A stretch of DNA of 64,000 nt from Infirmifilum sp. NZ. Lineage in GTDB: Archaea; Thermoproteota; Thermoprotei; Thermofilales; Thermofilaceae. Below are positions 51,991-60,690 of the stretch, piece by piece. Under the pieces are notes generated by a model. That model had not been told where the DNA came from, searched no databases, and worked only from the letters and a program-made list of their open reading frames with translations. The stretch spans positions 1,070,443 through 1,134,442 of the forward strand of contig NZ_CP094288.1 of the NCBI RefSeq assembly GCF_022693705.1, written 5' to 3'. The position numbers and the translations under genes were made by a program. Within the stretch, counting starts at the first letter, position 1. Every line of letters begins with the position of its first letter.

Positions 51991-53446
51991 CTACGTTTTC
52001 GCCCTTGGTGTGCTTTTGCTGGTAACTGGTCTAGTTGCGAGGCTTTACACGTGGCTGGGACCGAGATTGGACGCGCCCTCACTGCTCCTGATCTTCCCGA
52101 TCATCTACATTCTTCACGCCGTGGCTGAGAGGCGCGGCATAGACGGTGGCGTTGCTCTGCTGGCCCCTTCCTTGGTTGCAGTGCTGGCATCTCCATACGT
52201 GCTCCTCTCAGCTAAAATGCTCGAGGAAGACATCAGGAGTGGTCAGATCGCGTCCCCGTTCCTAAACGATTTCATGGCTAGGGGTGAAGGTTTAACAGTT
52301 CCTTACGTTTTGGCCTTCGCAGTCTTTTTAGCGGCTATGCTACTCGGAAGCATTCTGGTGAGAAACCTGCTAGGGAGTGTTCAGCTCGAGTCGCCTTCAA
52401 ACCCGGTGTTCATGTTAAGCGAGAAGCCGGGTATTCAACGTTGGTCAGCGATAGGCGTACTCGCGGGGGTTTTGGTTGCTGCACTCATCCCCAGCGAGCC
52501 TCATATGTTCGTAATTGCACCACTGTGTGTCTTAATCATGCTTAGTTCAACATTCATTCAAGCCTCTTTGATGTTCTATATTTCCCTTGAGTATTTCCTC
52601 GGTGTTCCTTTTGGGATGGTTGGAGCCCTTACGGCTTTATTTCTCTACTCGTTGGCTGTGAATACGGGAAAAAAGGAGGGCGAGGCGAGCGCAACTCTAC
52701 TGATGACTTCATCCTTTCTCTTAATAATGACGCTGGCATTCTTCATAGTGTTCGGAACGGGCTTCCCGCTCTACATAGCCTTTTTCCTGTTAAACGTTCT
52801 TTTAGTCTCTGCTTTTGTAGTGCAGGTGGAAGGAAGAAGCTTTATTTTAAGTCCTTTTATAGCATCCTATGTAGTTCTACTCGTCTCGTATTCTCTCCCA
52901 GAGCAACTTAGGCTGTTAAGCCTACCTGTTGCCCCCTTCATTATCGCTGCCATTCCCGGGGTCCTCGCGAGCCTTTACTTAAACTTGATCAAGCCTCGAT
53001 ATGAAAGCGACGAGTGCACATTTACCCCGGTAGCCGCCGTAGCTCTACTCTCGCAGCCTCTCGCTTTCGCACTTCTCCAGGCTGAAGCTAGCTCAATACA
53101 GCTCCCTCAGCAGCCCGTTCAGAGTACTCAGGCAAGTTTATTGTTACCAATTCTCGCGCTCCTCGTAACGCTGTTGCAACGGCGTTTTTCAAAGTCCTTG
53201 TTCAACAGAGGCTCCTGGTTGTTTATCCCGGCATCGTTCACTGTATTGCACCCTGCTGGTCTAGCTTTGGCCTCAGCATTATACCAGCTGCTGAGCATTG
53301 ATGGTGTGGTTTTGATGGTGATCTTCTCCGCGGTTGCCTTAGCTCTGAATATCACAGCTTTTCTCAAGGGTGTGTCGCTGCAGGGGTTTAAAATAATGTT
53401 CACTATAGGTATGGGCATTGGCCTAGCTATCCGCGTTATCTTCTAG
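51968..53446 (+). CDS. polytopic membrane protein, unknown family
   Basis: This protein of about 492 residues has roughly 13-14 hydrophobic helices and short loops. The GTG at 51968 has a GGGTG ribosome site 6 bases before it. I see no transporter or enzyme signature. The coupling to the small four-cysteine gene is the only functional hint. Its 3' end overlaps the convergent GTPase gene by 4 bases. Confidence 0.7.
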   Translation: MPCLRKIDYVFALGVLLLVTGLVARLYTWLGPRLDAPSLLLIFPIIYILHAVAERRGIDGGVALLAPSLVAVLASPYVLLSAKMLEEDIRSGQIASPFLNDFMARGEGLTVPYVLAFAVFLAAMLLGSILVRNLLGSVQLESPSNPVFMLSEKPGIQRWSAIGVLAGVLVAALIPSEPHMFVIAPLCVLIMLSSTFIQASLMFYISLEYFLGVPFGMVGALTALFLYSLAVNTGKKEGEASATLLMTSSFLLIMTLAFFIVFGTGFPLYIAFFLLNVLLVSAFVVQVEGRSFILSPFIASYVVLLVSYSLPEQLRLLSLPVAPFIIAAIPGVLASLYLNLIKPRYESDECTFTPVAAVALLSQPLAFALLQAEASSIQLPQQPVQSTQASLLLPILALLVTLLQRRFSKSLFNRGSWLFIPASFTVLHPAGLALASALYQLLSIDGVVLMVIFSAVALALNITAFLKGVSLQGFKIMFTIGMGIGLAIRVIF

Positions 53447-54564
53447 CCACCGACAATCTGAACGATATCGCCGTCCTCTAGTACAAACTCTTTCCCCACG
53501 CGTCTAGGGCTAAATGAGAATCTGTTGCTCCAAACCAATGCGTATTTGAAATTCTCTTGGAGCTGTGAGTGTATGAGTCTAGCGAGCTCTATAACCCTTG
53601 TTCCTCTTTTTGTAACCACGGGCCTTTCCTCAACTTCGCCGGACTTAGGGTTTCGCGTATAAATCCTGATTAAGTCAAGCTCCCTGAAAAAATACTCAGC
53701 GACTTTGCCGAAGTCGAAATCATCACATGAGGTAAAACTTAGCACGGGTACGGATAGGGATTGAAGGTAATGCTCTACCTTTTTATCGAGGCTTGGGGAC
53801 TTCGTAACAACAATAACACATGGTTTGTAAGAAATCTCTCCGAATACGCTCTCCTCAATGTCATCGAGTGTAGCTTTGCCTTGGATCTTCACCACCGCGT
53901 GGTATATACCGTAGTCCCTCAGAAGCGCCACAACATCCTGGAGAGTGGCACCCTTTAGCTCGCCTACGACGACGATTCCACCGGTCGCCTTTCTCTCGAT
54001 CTCCACCTTGGTTTCGGGCCTCCTCACGGCAATGCGAGCCTCCTCTAACGCGCTGAGAAGCGTCGAGGCCTGGTACTCCACATCGCCCAGAGCATCGACC
54101 ACGAGCATGAGGGCGTCAGCGTTTCTCGCCAGCGCCAACAGCTTGGCCTGAGCTGACACATCTCCGAGGAATGGCGGCGTATCGACGATCTGGAAGTAGA
54201 CTCCCTCCCAAACTCTCATTCCAGGGACGGGTTTCCGGGCCTCTGTGGCCTCTAAACCCGTTAAGCACCGAAAAAGCGTAGTTTTGCCAGAAGCAGGAAG
54301 TCCGAGCAAAACGACCTGTATGTCCCCCTCCTTCTCCACAAAGAACTGCTCCCCGCCTCCAGTCTTTCTCCTTTTTTTAGCCTCGATCTCCCGCCTTAAA
54401 GCGGCTATTTGCCGCGTCACCTGCATCCTAAGCTTCTCGGTGCCTTTGTGTTTCGGCACTGCTGATAGGAACTCCTGTAGCGCTTGGAGCTTCTCCTCGG
54501 GTGTTCTGGCCTCGACTGCTTTCTTCCACTTACTCTTGGCCTCAGCGGGGAGGTTTGTCGGCAT
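53443..54564 (-). CDS. TGS-domain GTPase (Drg/Obg-like, archaeal)
   Basis: This protein of about 373 residues starts at the ATG at 54564; 30 upstream codons in frame are not family-like. An N-terminal helical part (KWKKAVEARTPEEKLQALQEF..., KHKGTEKLR) precedes G1 GLPASGKTT and G3 DTPPF. A TKSP string replaces the usual NKxD guanine-specificity motif. A TGS domain occupies the last 75 residues. Relatives of the Drg group bind ribosomes. A TTTTAAAG box sits about 28 bases before the start. Confidence 0.85.
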   Translation of the reverse strand: MPTNLPAEAKSKWKKAVEARTPEEKLQALQEFLSAVPKHKGTEKLRMQVTRQIAALRREIEAKKRRKTGGGEQFFVEKEGDIQVVLLGLPASGKTTLFRCLTGLEATEARKPVPGMRVWEGVYFQIVDTPPFLGDVSAQAKLLALARNADALMLVVDALGDVEYQASTLLSALEEARIAVRRPETKVEIERKATGGIVVVGELKGATLQDVVALLRDYGIYHAVVKIQGKATLDDIEESVFGEISYKPCVIVVTKSPSLDKKVEHYLQSLSVPVLSFTSCDDFDFGKVAEYFFRELDLIRIYTRNPKSGEVEERPVVTKRGTRVIELARLIHSQLQENFKYALVWSNRFSFSPRRVGKEFVLEDGDIVQIVGG

Positions 54565-54625
54565 TCCAGAACTTAGTGAGGGATCTTTGACTTTAAAAGT
54601 TGACTTCGACAAGAGCTCAGAGTCT

Positions 54626-54991
54626 TCACTCTCCGTTGCTCTTAATAACGACAATCCCGTTGCTCTTCTCGAGCCTCAGGCGAACTTTTCCAACGGAACA
54701 CGCCACTTCGCCTGAGAATGGTCCGCGTACGGCTGTCGCGTTTATCCGTATCAAGCACATGCTTGAAACTGGAACTCTAGAAACGATCGTGCCGTTCGCT
54801 ATGCAGCCATCAAGGTAGTAGTCACTGTTCACGACAGTTCCATTCGGTGAGTCTAGTAGGAAACATATATCGCGGATGAGAGCAGTGTTAGGGGATTGCC
54901 GAAAGCCATAGAAGTAGTAGAGATTAAGCCAATACGCAAAGACCAAACCCGAAACCAACAGGTGGAGTAGAGCTAGGACTGCTTCATCCAC
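54626..54991 (-). CDS. small membrane-anchored secreted protein (last gene of the appendage-like operon)
   Basis: This 121-residue protein starts with GTG and overlaps the upstream gene by 8 bases. One N-terminal hydrophobic helix (about residues 4-26) is followed by a compact extracytoplasmic domain with three N-x-T/S sequons and four cysteines. This is the architecture of a minor pseudopilin or pilus-associated protein, but no prepilin-peptidase motif is obvious. Unknown family. Confidence 0.65.
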   Translation of the reverse strand: MDEAVLALLHLLVSGLVFAYWLNLYYFYGFRQSPNTALIRDICFLLDSPNGTVVNSDYYLDGCIANGTIVSRVPVSSMCLIRINATAVRGPFSGEVACSVGKVRLRLEKSNGIVVIKSNGE

Positions 54992-55550
54992 CTGGGATCA
55001 CCAGCTTTAGCCCCCACTTGTCGGCCACTACGCACGGCCCAAGTCCCCTCACTGCTAAATCGCCGTTGACATAGTCGTGCGGGCACAGAGGTTGGAGTGT
55101 AATGCTTATTCGTATCGTGTAGTTGTACACGGGCAACTTGAAATACTGGTAAGCGCTCACGGCGTATATTCTGAGTATGCGGCCCGTGAGCTCGTCTACG
55201 CGGAGCCCTACGAGCTTGTAGGTGTAGTTCAATGCGAAAGTATCCTCGCCGAGGCTGGTGCTCACCCTGGCAACGCACAGCAGAGTCCCTCGTTCGTAGT
55301 TAGAAGAGTTCTCGATAACTGAAACCGCGTACGATTTTACCCTAACGTGTTTTGCGAGGGTTTGAGCCCGCGCAAAGAGCATGGCAGCTTTATCCGGACT
55401 CTTGCAAGCCTCACGCGCGGTAATCAGGAGTAGTGCATGAACGTCTTCGCCCTCGTAAATGACCCGGTAAGTTTCCTCCTGATGTAAATTCAATATCAGC
55501 AAGCTCAGGACAGCTACGGCTATCAGAGCGGCACTACCACGCCTACGCAC
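54984..55550 (-). CDS. pseudopilin-like / TadE-TadG-like secreted protein
   Basis: This 188-residue protein begins MRRRGSAALIAVAVLSLLIL, a basic stretch plus a 15-residue helix that resembles the N-termini of Tad-type minor pilins. The rest is an extracytoplasmic domain with several sequons and cysteines. It begins 2 bases after the preceding stop and ends inside the next gene. Inference rests on topology and operon context only. Confidence 0.65.
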   Translation of the reverse strand: MRRRGSAALIAVAVLSLLILNLHQEETYRVIYEGEDVHALLLITAREACKSPDKAAMLFARAQTLAKHVRVKSYAVSVIENSSNYERGTLLCVARVSTSLGEDTFALNYTYKLVGLRVDELTGRILRIYAVSAYQYFKLPVYNYTIRISITLQPLCPHDYVNGDLAVRGLGPCVVADKWGLKLVIPGG

Positions 55551-55552
55551 GG

Positions 55553-55831
55553 CTACCCCCTCCAGGAGAAGGAGTAGGTTCGGAGTTCCTCACCGCACCA
55601 AACAGCTACGAACCCGGTGGTGGCATCAGGAAGGGGGGCTGTAGCGTTAACTTCCCTAAGGTACTCGGTGACATCGCTACAGTTAGAGTGTAGCATAACG
55701 TATGCTGCTATTGCGGCGGCATTTCTCGCGTTTTTAACCTGCACAGAGAGCGGGTGCAGTATAAGTGTAGTAGCCTTACTCAGCGTAAGGAGGACAATGA
55801 CCGCAACCACGGCGGCTTGCACCTCCCTCAT
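55553..55831 (-). CDS. small pseudopilin-like protein
   Basis: This 92-residue protein starts at the ATG at 55831, which overlaps the previous stop by 4 bases. A longer frame upstream is the shadow of the neighbour. A helix at about residues 6-25 (VQAAVVAVIVLLTL) is followed by a short domain with an alanine-rich helix (NARNAAAIAAYV), two cysteines and sequons. The layout is like the neighbouring genes. Confidence 0.62.
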   Translation of the reverse strand: MREVQAAVVAVIVLLTLSKATTLILHPLSVQVKNARNAAAIAAYVMLHSNCSDVTEYLREVNATAPLPDATTGFVAVWCGEELRTYSFSWRG

Positions 55832-56070
55832 GGCTCGACCACCACGATGCTCGAGTGGTTGCGGCACACGGTGATGATGTTGCCGCGCTGCGTTCCGTTG
55901 AGGGTTATGGGCTTCGACGAGTAAACCGTTGTGCACGCTCCGGGGGGTAGCAAGCCCTGAACGTGCACAACGTCGCTGTCTACTGAAGCATCTTGCGCAA
56001 ATACCAGGACGCTAGCAAGTAATAGAACTTCGAAGATTGTTAGAAGAGCCTCCTCGACGCTTTTCAACAC
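55828..56070 (-). CDS. small membrane-anchored protein
   Basis: This 80-residue protein starts with GTG and overlaps its upstream neighbour by 7 bases. It has one N-terminal helix (about residues 8-25) and a short outside domain with two cysteines and two sequons. A family cannot be named. Confidence 0.6.
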   Translation of the reverse strand: MLKSVEEALLTIFEVLLLASVLVFAQDASVDSDVVHVQGLLPPGACTTVYSSKPITLNGTQRGNIITVCRNHSSIVVVEP

Positions 56071-56582
56071 CTCTTCACCTCTATCAAAACCAGCTTTAAG
56101 ACGATAGGCCCATCAAGCGAGAAGAAGGAGCCGCAGACCTCAATCCGTGGATTGTAAATGCGGACTTCCCTTGTCAACTTCGTCAAGCACAGCCTATCAG
56201 TCCAACCGCGCTCAGTTGCGTTAAATATAATCAGAGTGGCGTTTTCGGCGCGGAAAACCGAGTTGAATAAGAGCAGGCATTCATCATTCATCCTCCTGAC
56301 GCTAATCCATGTAGTGTTCAAAGGGGTTGCTACGCAATCCGGGATCATGAGCTCAGGATCTTCAAAGGTCAATAGTTGAAGACCGTTGACGACAACACGG
56401 CACTGTGTGCTGTTTAAATAGATTCGTGAGTTGAAGTCGATGAAATCGGATTGCGTTAGCGTCACGAGGCTAAACGAGTTAAGGTGTGCAATGGGTCTTG
56501 CTGATCGAAGGTGCATGTAAATAGTGGCAAGGATAGAGACAGAAATGGTTACAAGTATCACGATTTTCAAAACATCGCTCAT
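56064..56582 (-). CDS. membrane-anchored secreted protein
   Basis: This 172-residue protein begins at the ATG at 56582 (MSDVLKIVILVTISV...). The frame extends upstream but only as a shadow of the large gene. One N-terminal helix precedes an extracytoplasmic domain with several sequons and paired cysteines. Overlap with the upstream stop is 4 bases, a translational-coupling arrangement. Confidence 0.65.
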   Translation of the reverse strand: MSDVLKIVILVTISVSILATIYMHLRSARPIAHLNSFSLVTLTQSDFIDFNSRIYLNSTQCRVVVNGLQLLTFEDPELMIPDCVATPLNTTWISVRRMNDECLLLFNSVFRAENATLIIFNATERGWTDRLCLTKLTREVRIYNPRIEVCGSFFSLDGPIVLKLVLIEVKRC

Positions 56583-58783
56583 AATCGCTCCCACCACGGA
56601 AAAACGATCACTCGCTTCGTAGGAGCAGGAACGTAGACCACCTCCAGAAAGTGCCCGCTTGTGTCGGGATAGGGTACTTCGGCTACATAGGGGTAAGGCA
56701 CGCACACCTGCCACGCTGCCTGGTTGCTGGCGTTCACGAGTTTTATGCAGAGGTTCCCCATATTCGGTGTCTCATTTACCGCGATCAATTCTTGCCTAAG
56801 CGTAGTATTCACTCCTAGAACCCGAGGTTCTGAGGCTGTTAGAACAAGCCCACTGCCTCCGCTGCGGAAGCTCAGCTCAACTGCGACGGGTAGTAAGAGA
56901 AGTTTTAGCCTTTCTCCGGGAATCTCTAGACGCCCACCCCACGAGGGTGCAAGCTCAATTGACCTAGGAGTGGTCACGTCTTGAAGCTCCTCAAACCTTA
57001 CCTCCAGCACGCCCGCGCTCGCTGTAGCGGAAGACAGTTCTTTTCCATCAAGTAGTGCTGTGATGTTGTAGTTTTCCCAGGAAGGATACGCGTTGAAATG
57101 TATCCTTACTGCGTCCCAGCCGTAATCGATCTCTGTGATTTCTATTCGGGGTGCTATGACCCTGTAGATGTAAATTGAGTTGTTTACTTTGAGGTAGATT
57201 GTTAAATTCGGAGTCTCCGGGGCGGTAAGCGAGAACAGGTAAAATGTCTGGTTACCGATTAGAACGATAGGCAAGGTAGCTGCTGGGAGCCTGCTGGCCT
57301 TCCTGGTTGTCCCGACTTTAGCGGTTTCCCCGAAGGCCGAAAGGACTTTTACCGTGGCGTTTAAGCCCTTAACCGAGTAGATACGCGTGGCGCTTGCATC
57401 CAGCAGGATTACCGTGGCGTTCGTCTCGACAGTATAGATCCCCGGCATTAGTGGGATGAAGTGCGTTGTATTGTGTGGGAGAAAGTCCATGCCAGGTAGA
57501 AGCGCCAGAGCCGCGTTGATGCTCCCGCTCGGTGAGTAGATAGCCGTTAGCCTCAAGCTTGAAATCAGGGAGCCGGACACTGTAGAAGAGTACACTTTGC
57601 CCGACGGTGTGTCCCAGTAGGCGAAGTAGAAGGTCTTTGTGGAGGAGTTGCTCAGCGTCACGGATGCGGTAACGTAGGCAGAGTATCCATAGCCGATCGT
57701 CAGCCTCAGTCTCTCATTGCTCAGCCGGGCGTTTCTCACCGTGAATGAGCCCGACCCGCTGTAAACGAAGCCCGAGTAGTAGAGGTTCCTGCAGGAGCCG
57801 CCCTGCGTGCAGGCGTCCAGCCAGACCCTGACGGCGCCTCCCCGATATGTTATGCTCCAGGAGCCAGAGACGTTGAACTTCCCTGTGTAGTAGTCGCTGG
57901 AGTAGTATACCGCTGAGTAGGCATCGGCGTACTTGTTGCTGACACTTATCGCTGTCCCGCTGGTGGTCAGCGTCAGCACGAGGGACTGAGGAACGGTTTC
58001 GCTGTAGCTTGTCCCCGAGCTGGCCGTAGCACTCTTGGACGCTTGTAAAGAAGTACCAGAGAACGTAAGAGTACCTAAAACAGGGCTACCAGAGACTTGC
58101 AGGCTACCGCTCACCGCCGCACCCTGAGGCAAAGTGAAGTTCACGATCATAGCCGCGACGGTCAAAGTGTAAGTTGTCGGCGGTGGACTGCCACCCGCAC
58201 TGCTGTAAGTGAAGTGAATGTCGTTCTGGACAAGCTTCCCTGTGCCCCAGTAAAGCTCGAAGTGGAGGCTGAAAGATGACCTGCTTGAACCCACCCTGAA
58301 AAGGTAGTAGCCGCTGTCCAGTGTTCTTAAGCTCTTATCGTGCGCGTCGTAAACGCCTCCAAAGGACGCCATGAAAGGAAAGCTCTTGCTCACTGTAACC
58401 GGAGACGGGCTCAATATGTTCTTGCAAACCAAGTTGCCGCTCGAATCGTAGTAGCACTCGTCAAGCTTTACAGAGGAGGTCCCAGAATACGAGTGAGTGC
58501 CATGACCAGAACCGCTCGAAGGGGAAAACGATACTTGGACGTTGTTTATGAAGTACTCCCAGTTTATGCTCTGAAAGCTGGTCAGCTTCGAGCAAGACAT
58601 GCTGCACGTCCAATCCTGCCTCGCCCCTACCCCCTTATCGTCGGTGAGCCAATCGCTCGAACAGGCAATTCCCCCATCAGGACCAGTTTGGCAAGAGCAG
58701 CCGGGGTTTCCCGAAAACCTGCCCGCCAAAAGAAGCGTAGTCAGTAGAAAAATTAGGAAGAGTAACTCAGACCTCGACTTCAA
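56579..58783 (-). CDS. large secreted beta-rich surface protein
   Basis: This protein has about 734 residues from a TTG at 58783, where GGTGGTG supplies a ribosome site; GTG 58810 and ATG 58804 are alternatives lying in the upstream gene. A signal segment (LLFLIFLLTTLLLA) leads to a Ser/Thr/Gly/Tyr-rich beta structure. Several cysteine pairs occur in the N-terminal third (CSCQTG, CYYD...VC, CTQGGSC), and many sequons follow. A C-terminal anchor is not obvious. It could be an adhesin, pilus tip or S-layer-associated protein. Confidence 0.72.
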   Translation of the reverse strand: MKSRSELLFLIFLLTTLLLAGRFSGNPGCSCQTGPDGGIACSSDWLTDDKGVGARQDWTCSMSCSKLTSFQSINWEYFINNVQVSFSPSSGSGHGTHSYSGTSSVKLDECYYDSSGNLVCKNILSPSPVTVSKSFPFMASFGGVYDAHDKSLRTLDSGYYLFRVGSSRSSFSLHFELYWGTGKLVQNDIHFTYSSAGGSPPPTTYTLTVAAMIVNFTLPQGAAVSGSLQVSGSPVLGTLTFSGTSLQASKSATASSGTSYSETVPQSLVLTLTTSGTAISVSNKYADAYSAVYYSSDYYTGKFNVSGSWSITYRGGAVRVWLDACTQGGSCRNLYYSGFVYSGSGSFTVRNARLSNERLRLTIGYGYSAYVTASVTLSNSSTKTFYFAYWDTPSGKVYSSTVSGSLISSLRLTAIYSPSGSINAALALLPGMDFLPHNTTHFIPLMPGIYTVETNATVILLDASATRIYSVKGLNATVKVLSAFGETAKVGTTRKASRLPAATLPIVLIGNQTFYLFSLTAPETPNLTIYLKVNNSIYIYRVIAPRIEITEIDYGWDAVRIHFNAYPSWENYNITALLDGKELSSATASAGVLEVRFEELQDVTTPRSIELAPSWGGRLEIPGERLKLLLLPVAVELSFRSGGSGLVLTASEPRVLGVNTTLRQELIAVNETPNMGNLCIKLVNASNQAAWQVCVPYPYVAEVPYPDTSGHFLEVVYVPAPTKRVIVFPWWERL

Positions 58784-60188
58784 CCTGCACCACCACCTCC
58801 CCATAGACATTCACCTCTAACCAGTAAGGCTCCACGCCCTCGAATGTTCTCGAACCAGGACCATATCCCGCGACGGCGTTTCCACAACCATAGCATACTC
58901 CGGGAGGTCTCTGCCAGCTTACTGTAAGGTCGCTCGGGTCTATGAGCTTCTTCTCGAAGATTATGGTTGCTGATCCCTCGTGAGGCAGCGGAAAGCCCTT
59001 GGAGAAGTAGACCTCATCGTTCCTAACAACGACGCATACATCCTGCGACATGTACCCGCCCATGAAGGGCTTCGCCTTCACCTTGAGAACCCTCACCGTG
59101 ACCCAAGTCCAGTTCGTCGGGATCTGCAGGTAGAAGAGGGCTTGATCCCCCCACAGGCGCCATGTCGCGTTGCCCAAGTACTCGTAGTTCCCGATGAACG
59201 GTATGATCATGTACCTGTCCCCGGGGATCAGCTTGGCTGGAGCTAGCCTGCCGTTGACGTAAACCTCGCCCTCGATCACCCTGTGCTCCCGCGGCAGGAG
59301 GAGGGCGTTGAGCCTCAGCACCCCTCCCCTCACAGCCCTGTAGACCATGTACCTCCCGAAGGGGTACACGCCTGTAGGAGTCGTCCAGTTCACGGGGCAG
59401 ATTAGGTGCGTGTCGTTGAAGCTGAAGCAGCCCCTGTCATCGCCCCCGTGAGCCTCGGCAACGATGGTCGAGTTGGGGGGAACCCTCAGCTCGAAGTCCC
59501 CGCTGTAGAGCGAGCCGTTCACGCTTACCGGAACGACGACGTTTCTGAACTCCAGCACGTAGAGCGTTGCGCCCTCAGTGCTGACCACCGCGTCCTCAGA
59601 AAAAGTCAGCGTCGCGTTCAGCCGGAACTCCTCCGTAACATTGCCCCTCACCACCCTGATTTTATCGGAGCAAAGGACCGTGTAGTTGCCGGCGTCGGCG
59701 CACGCTCTGACGAAGCTGAGCGTGGAGTTAAACTTCACCCTGAAGATAGTCTCGCTATTTATGACAGAGCGGTTTACCAGCAGTGGGTAGTTAGCTTTGA
59801 TGGTGACACTTGCATAGGCTTTTCGGTAACGTAGAAACGTCGTAGTGTTCCTGCCCACCTGAATTGCAACAGATGAATTTACAGGATCATAGATCCCTGT
59901 AGGGAGTGGTTCGACGACAAGGGTAGTATTGCACTTGGTTTTTAATGTTACCGGAAGTTTGTACAAACTTCGGTTCACTACTACACTGGCATTCTCGATG
60001 TTAGCATACAGTATCAGCTGGCACGAAACGCTTGAGGATTGATTTCGGGGAGTTATACTACCGCTAAGGCTTTCCGGAGAGTTCAAAGGAGGCTGCTGCC
60101 TCGAATGTATCGTAGATAGTGTAATTAGTGCTGTAAGGAAAAATACCAGCGTGGCCGCAAATACGAGTAGTTTCTTCCTAAGCTGCAT
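58767..60188 (-). CDS. secreted, heavily sequon-rich surface protein (first gene of the operon)
   Basis: This 473-residue protein starts with ATG. A helix at about residues 7-25 is a signal or anchor. I count at least 17 N-x-S/T sequons, so N-glycosylation should be dense. There are about ten cysteines, including a CYGCGN near the end. No family is recognised. It overlaps the next gene by 17 bases. It heads the seven-gene minus-strand operon; a TTTCATATCC string about 28 bases upstream may be its promoter. Confidence 0.72.
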   Translation of the reverse strand: MQLRKKLLVFAATLVFFLTALITLSTIHSRQQPPLNSPESLSGSITPRNQSSSVSCQLILYANIENASVVVNRSLYKLPVTLKTKCNTTLVVEPLPTGIYDPVNSSVAIQVGRNTTTFLRYRKAYASVTIKANYPLLVNRSVINSETIFRVKFNSTLSFVRACADAGNYTVLCSDKIRVVRGNVTEEFRLNATLTFSEDAVVSTEGATLYVLEFRNVVVPVSVNGSLYSGDFELRVPPNSTIVAEAHGGDDRGCFSFNDTHLICPVNWTTPTGVYPFGRYMVYRAVRGGVLRLNALLLPREHRVIEGEVYVNGRLAPAKLIPGDRYMIIPFIGNYEYLGNATWRLWGDQALFYLQIPTNWTWVTVRVLKVKAKPFMGGYMSQDVCVVVRNDEVYFSKGFPLPHEGSATIIFEKKLIDPSDLTVSWQRPPGVCYGCGNAVAGYGPGSRTFEGVEPYWLEVNVYGEVVVQVEVEV

Positions 60189-60249
60189 CGCTTACCGCAC
60201 GCTCTCCGGATATGAAACAGCTCCAAAGGAGAACTCTTCTGTCTCCGTC

Positions 60250-60258
60250 TTATAAACG
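60250..60258 (+). promoter_or_regulatory. TATA-like promoter of the pilin-like operon
   Basis: TTATAAACG is centred about 34 bases before the GTG at 60287. A GGTGA ribosome site 6 bases before the start implies a short leader. The divergent minus-strand operon begins 61 bases away, so the two could be co-regulated. Confidence 0.5.
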
Positions 60259-60286
60259 AGGCCATTATGCCTCTGGGTGAGAAAAC

Positions 60287-60685
60287 GTGAGCGAAGAAGT
60301 CGGTAGAAGCATCATGGTCATAATCACCCTAGCCGTCGTCTCTCTTATAGGCTACTTCATCTACTCCGTTGCCTCTGCGACCACGAGCCGCCCCGTTCTG
60401 GTTCAAGCGGGCGATGCTGTTCTCACCTCTACGGGTAACAGCTATACTGTTACGCTATGGCTCCAAAACGTTGGAACCTCGACGGCAGATCTCTCAAATG
60501 CTAACCTCACGATCACGACGTACAACCTAAGAGCGCCGTTAACCTGCAATCCTAGAACTGTTGCAGCGGGGACCACGAGCACTTGCACCGCCACCTTCTC
60601 AACGACCGTTCAGATCACGAGTGCTGTAACAGGGTACATCGTAACCAACTACGGTGTATACAAGGTTTCAATCGTAAGAGGATAA
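60287..60685 (+). CDS. pilin-like / archaellum-stator-like secreted protein
   Basis: This 132-residue protein has a short polar N-terminus (MSEEVGRSI), a hydrophobic helix (about residues 9-30) and a beta-sandwich-like domain rich in Thr, Ser and Val. It has two cysteines near the end. The plan is that of archaeal type IV pilins and FlaF/FlaG-type proteins, with possible peptidase cleavage after the basic-Gly/Arg stretch. It is followed 5 bases later by a polytopic protein. Tentative. Confidence 0.6.
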   Translation: MSEEVGRSIMVIITLAVVSLIGYFIYSVASATTSRPVLVQAGDAVLTSTGNSYTVTLWLQNVGTSTADLSNANLTITTYNLRAPLTCNPRTVAAGTTSTCTATFSTTVQITSAVTGYIVTNYGVYKVSIVRG

Positions 60686-60690
60686 AAAAG

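Noticed and set aside
60583-60690. 36-codon extension of the polytopic pilus-like protein
   Set aside because: It lies within the pilin-like coding sequence and is His/Arg/Cys-rich noise. ATG 60691 follows the previous stop by 5 bases.
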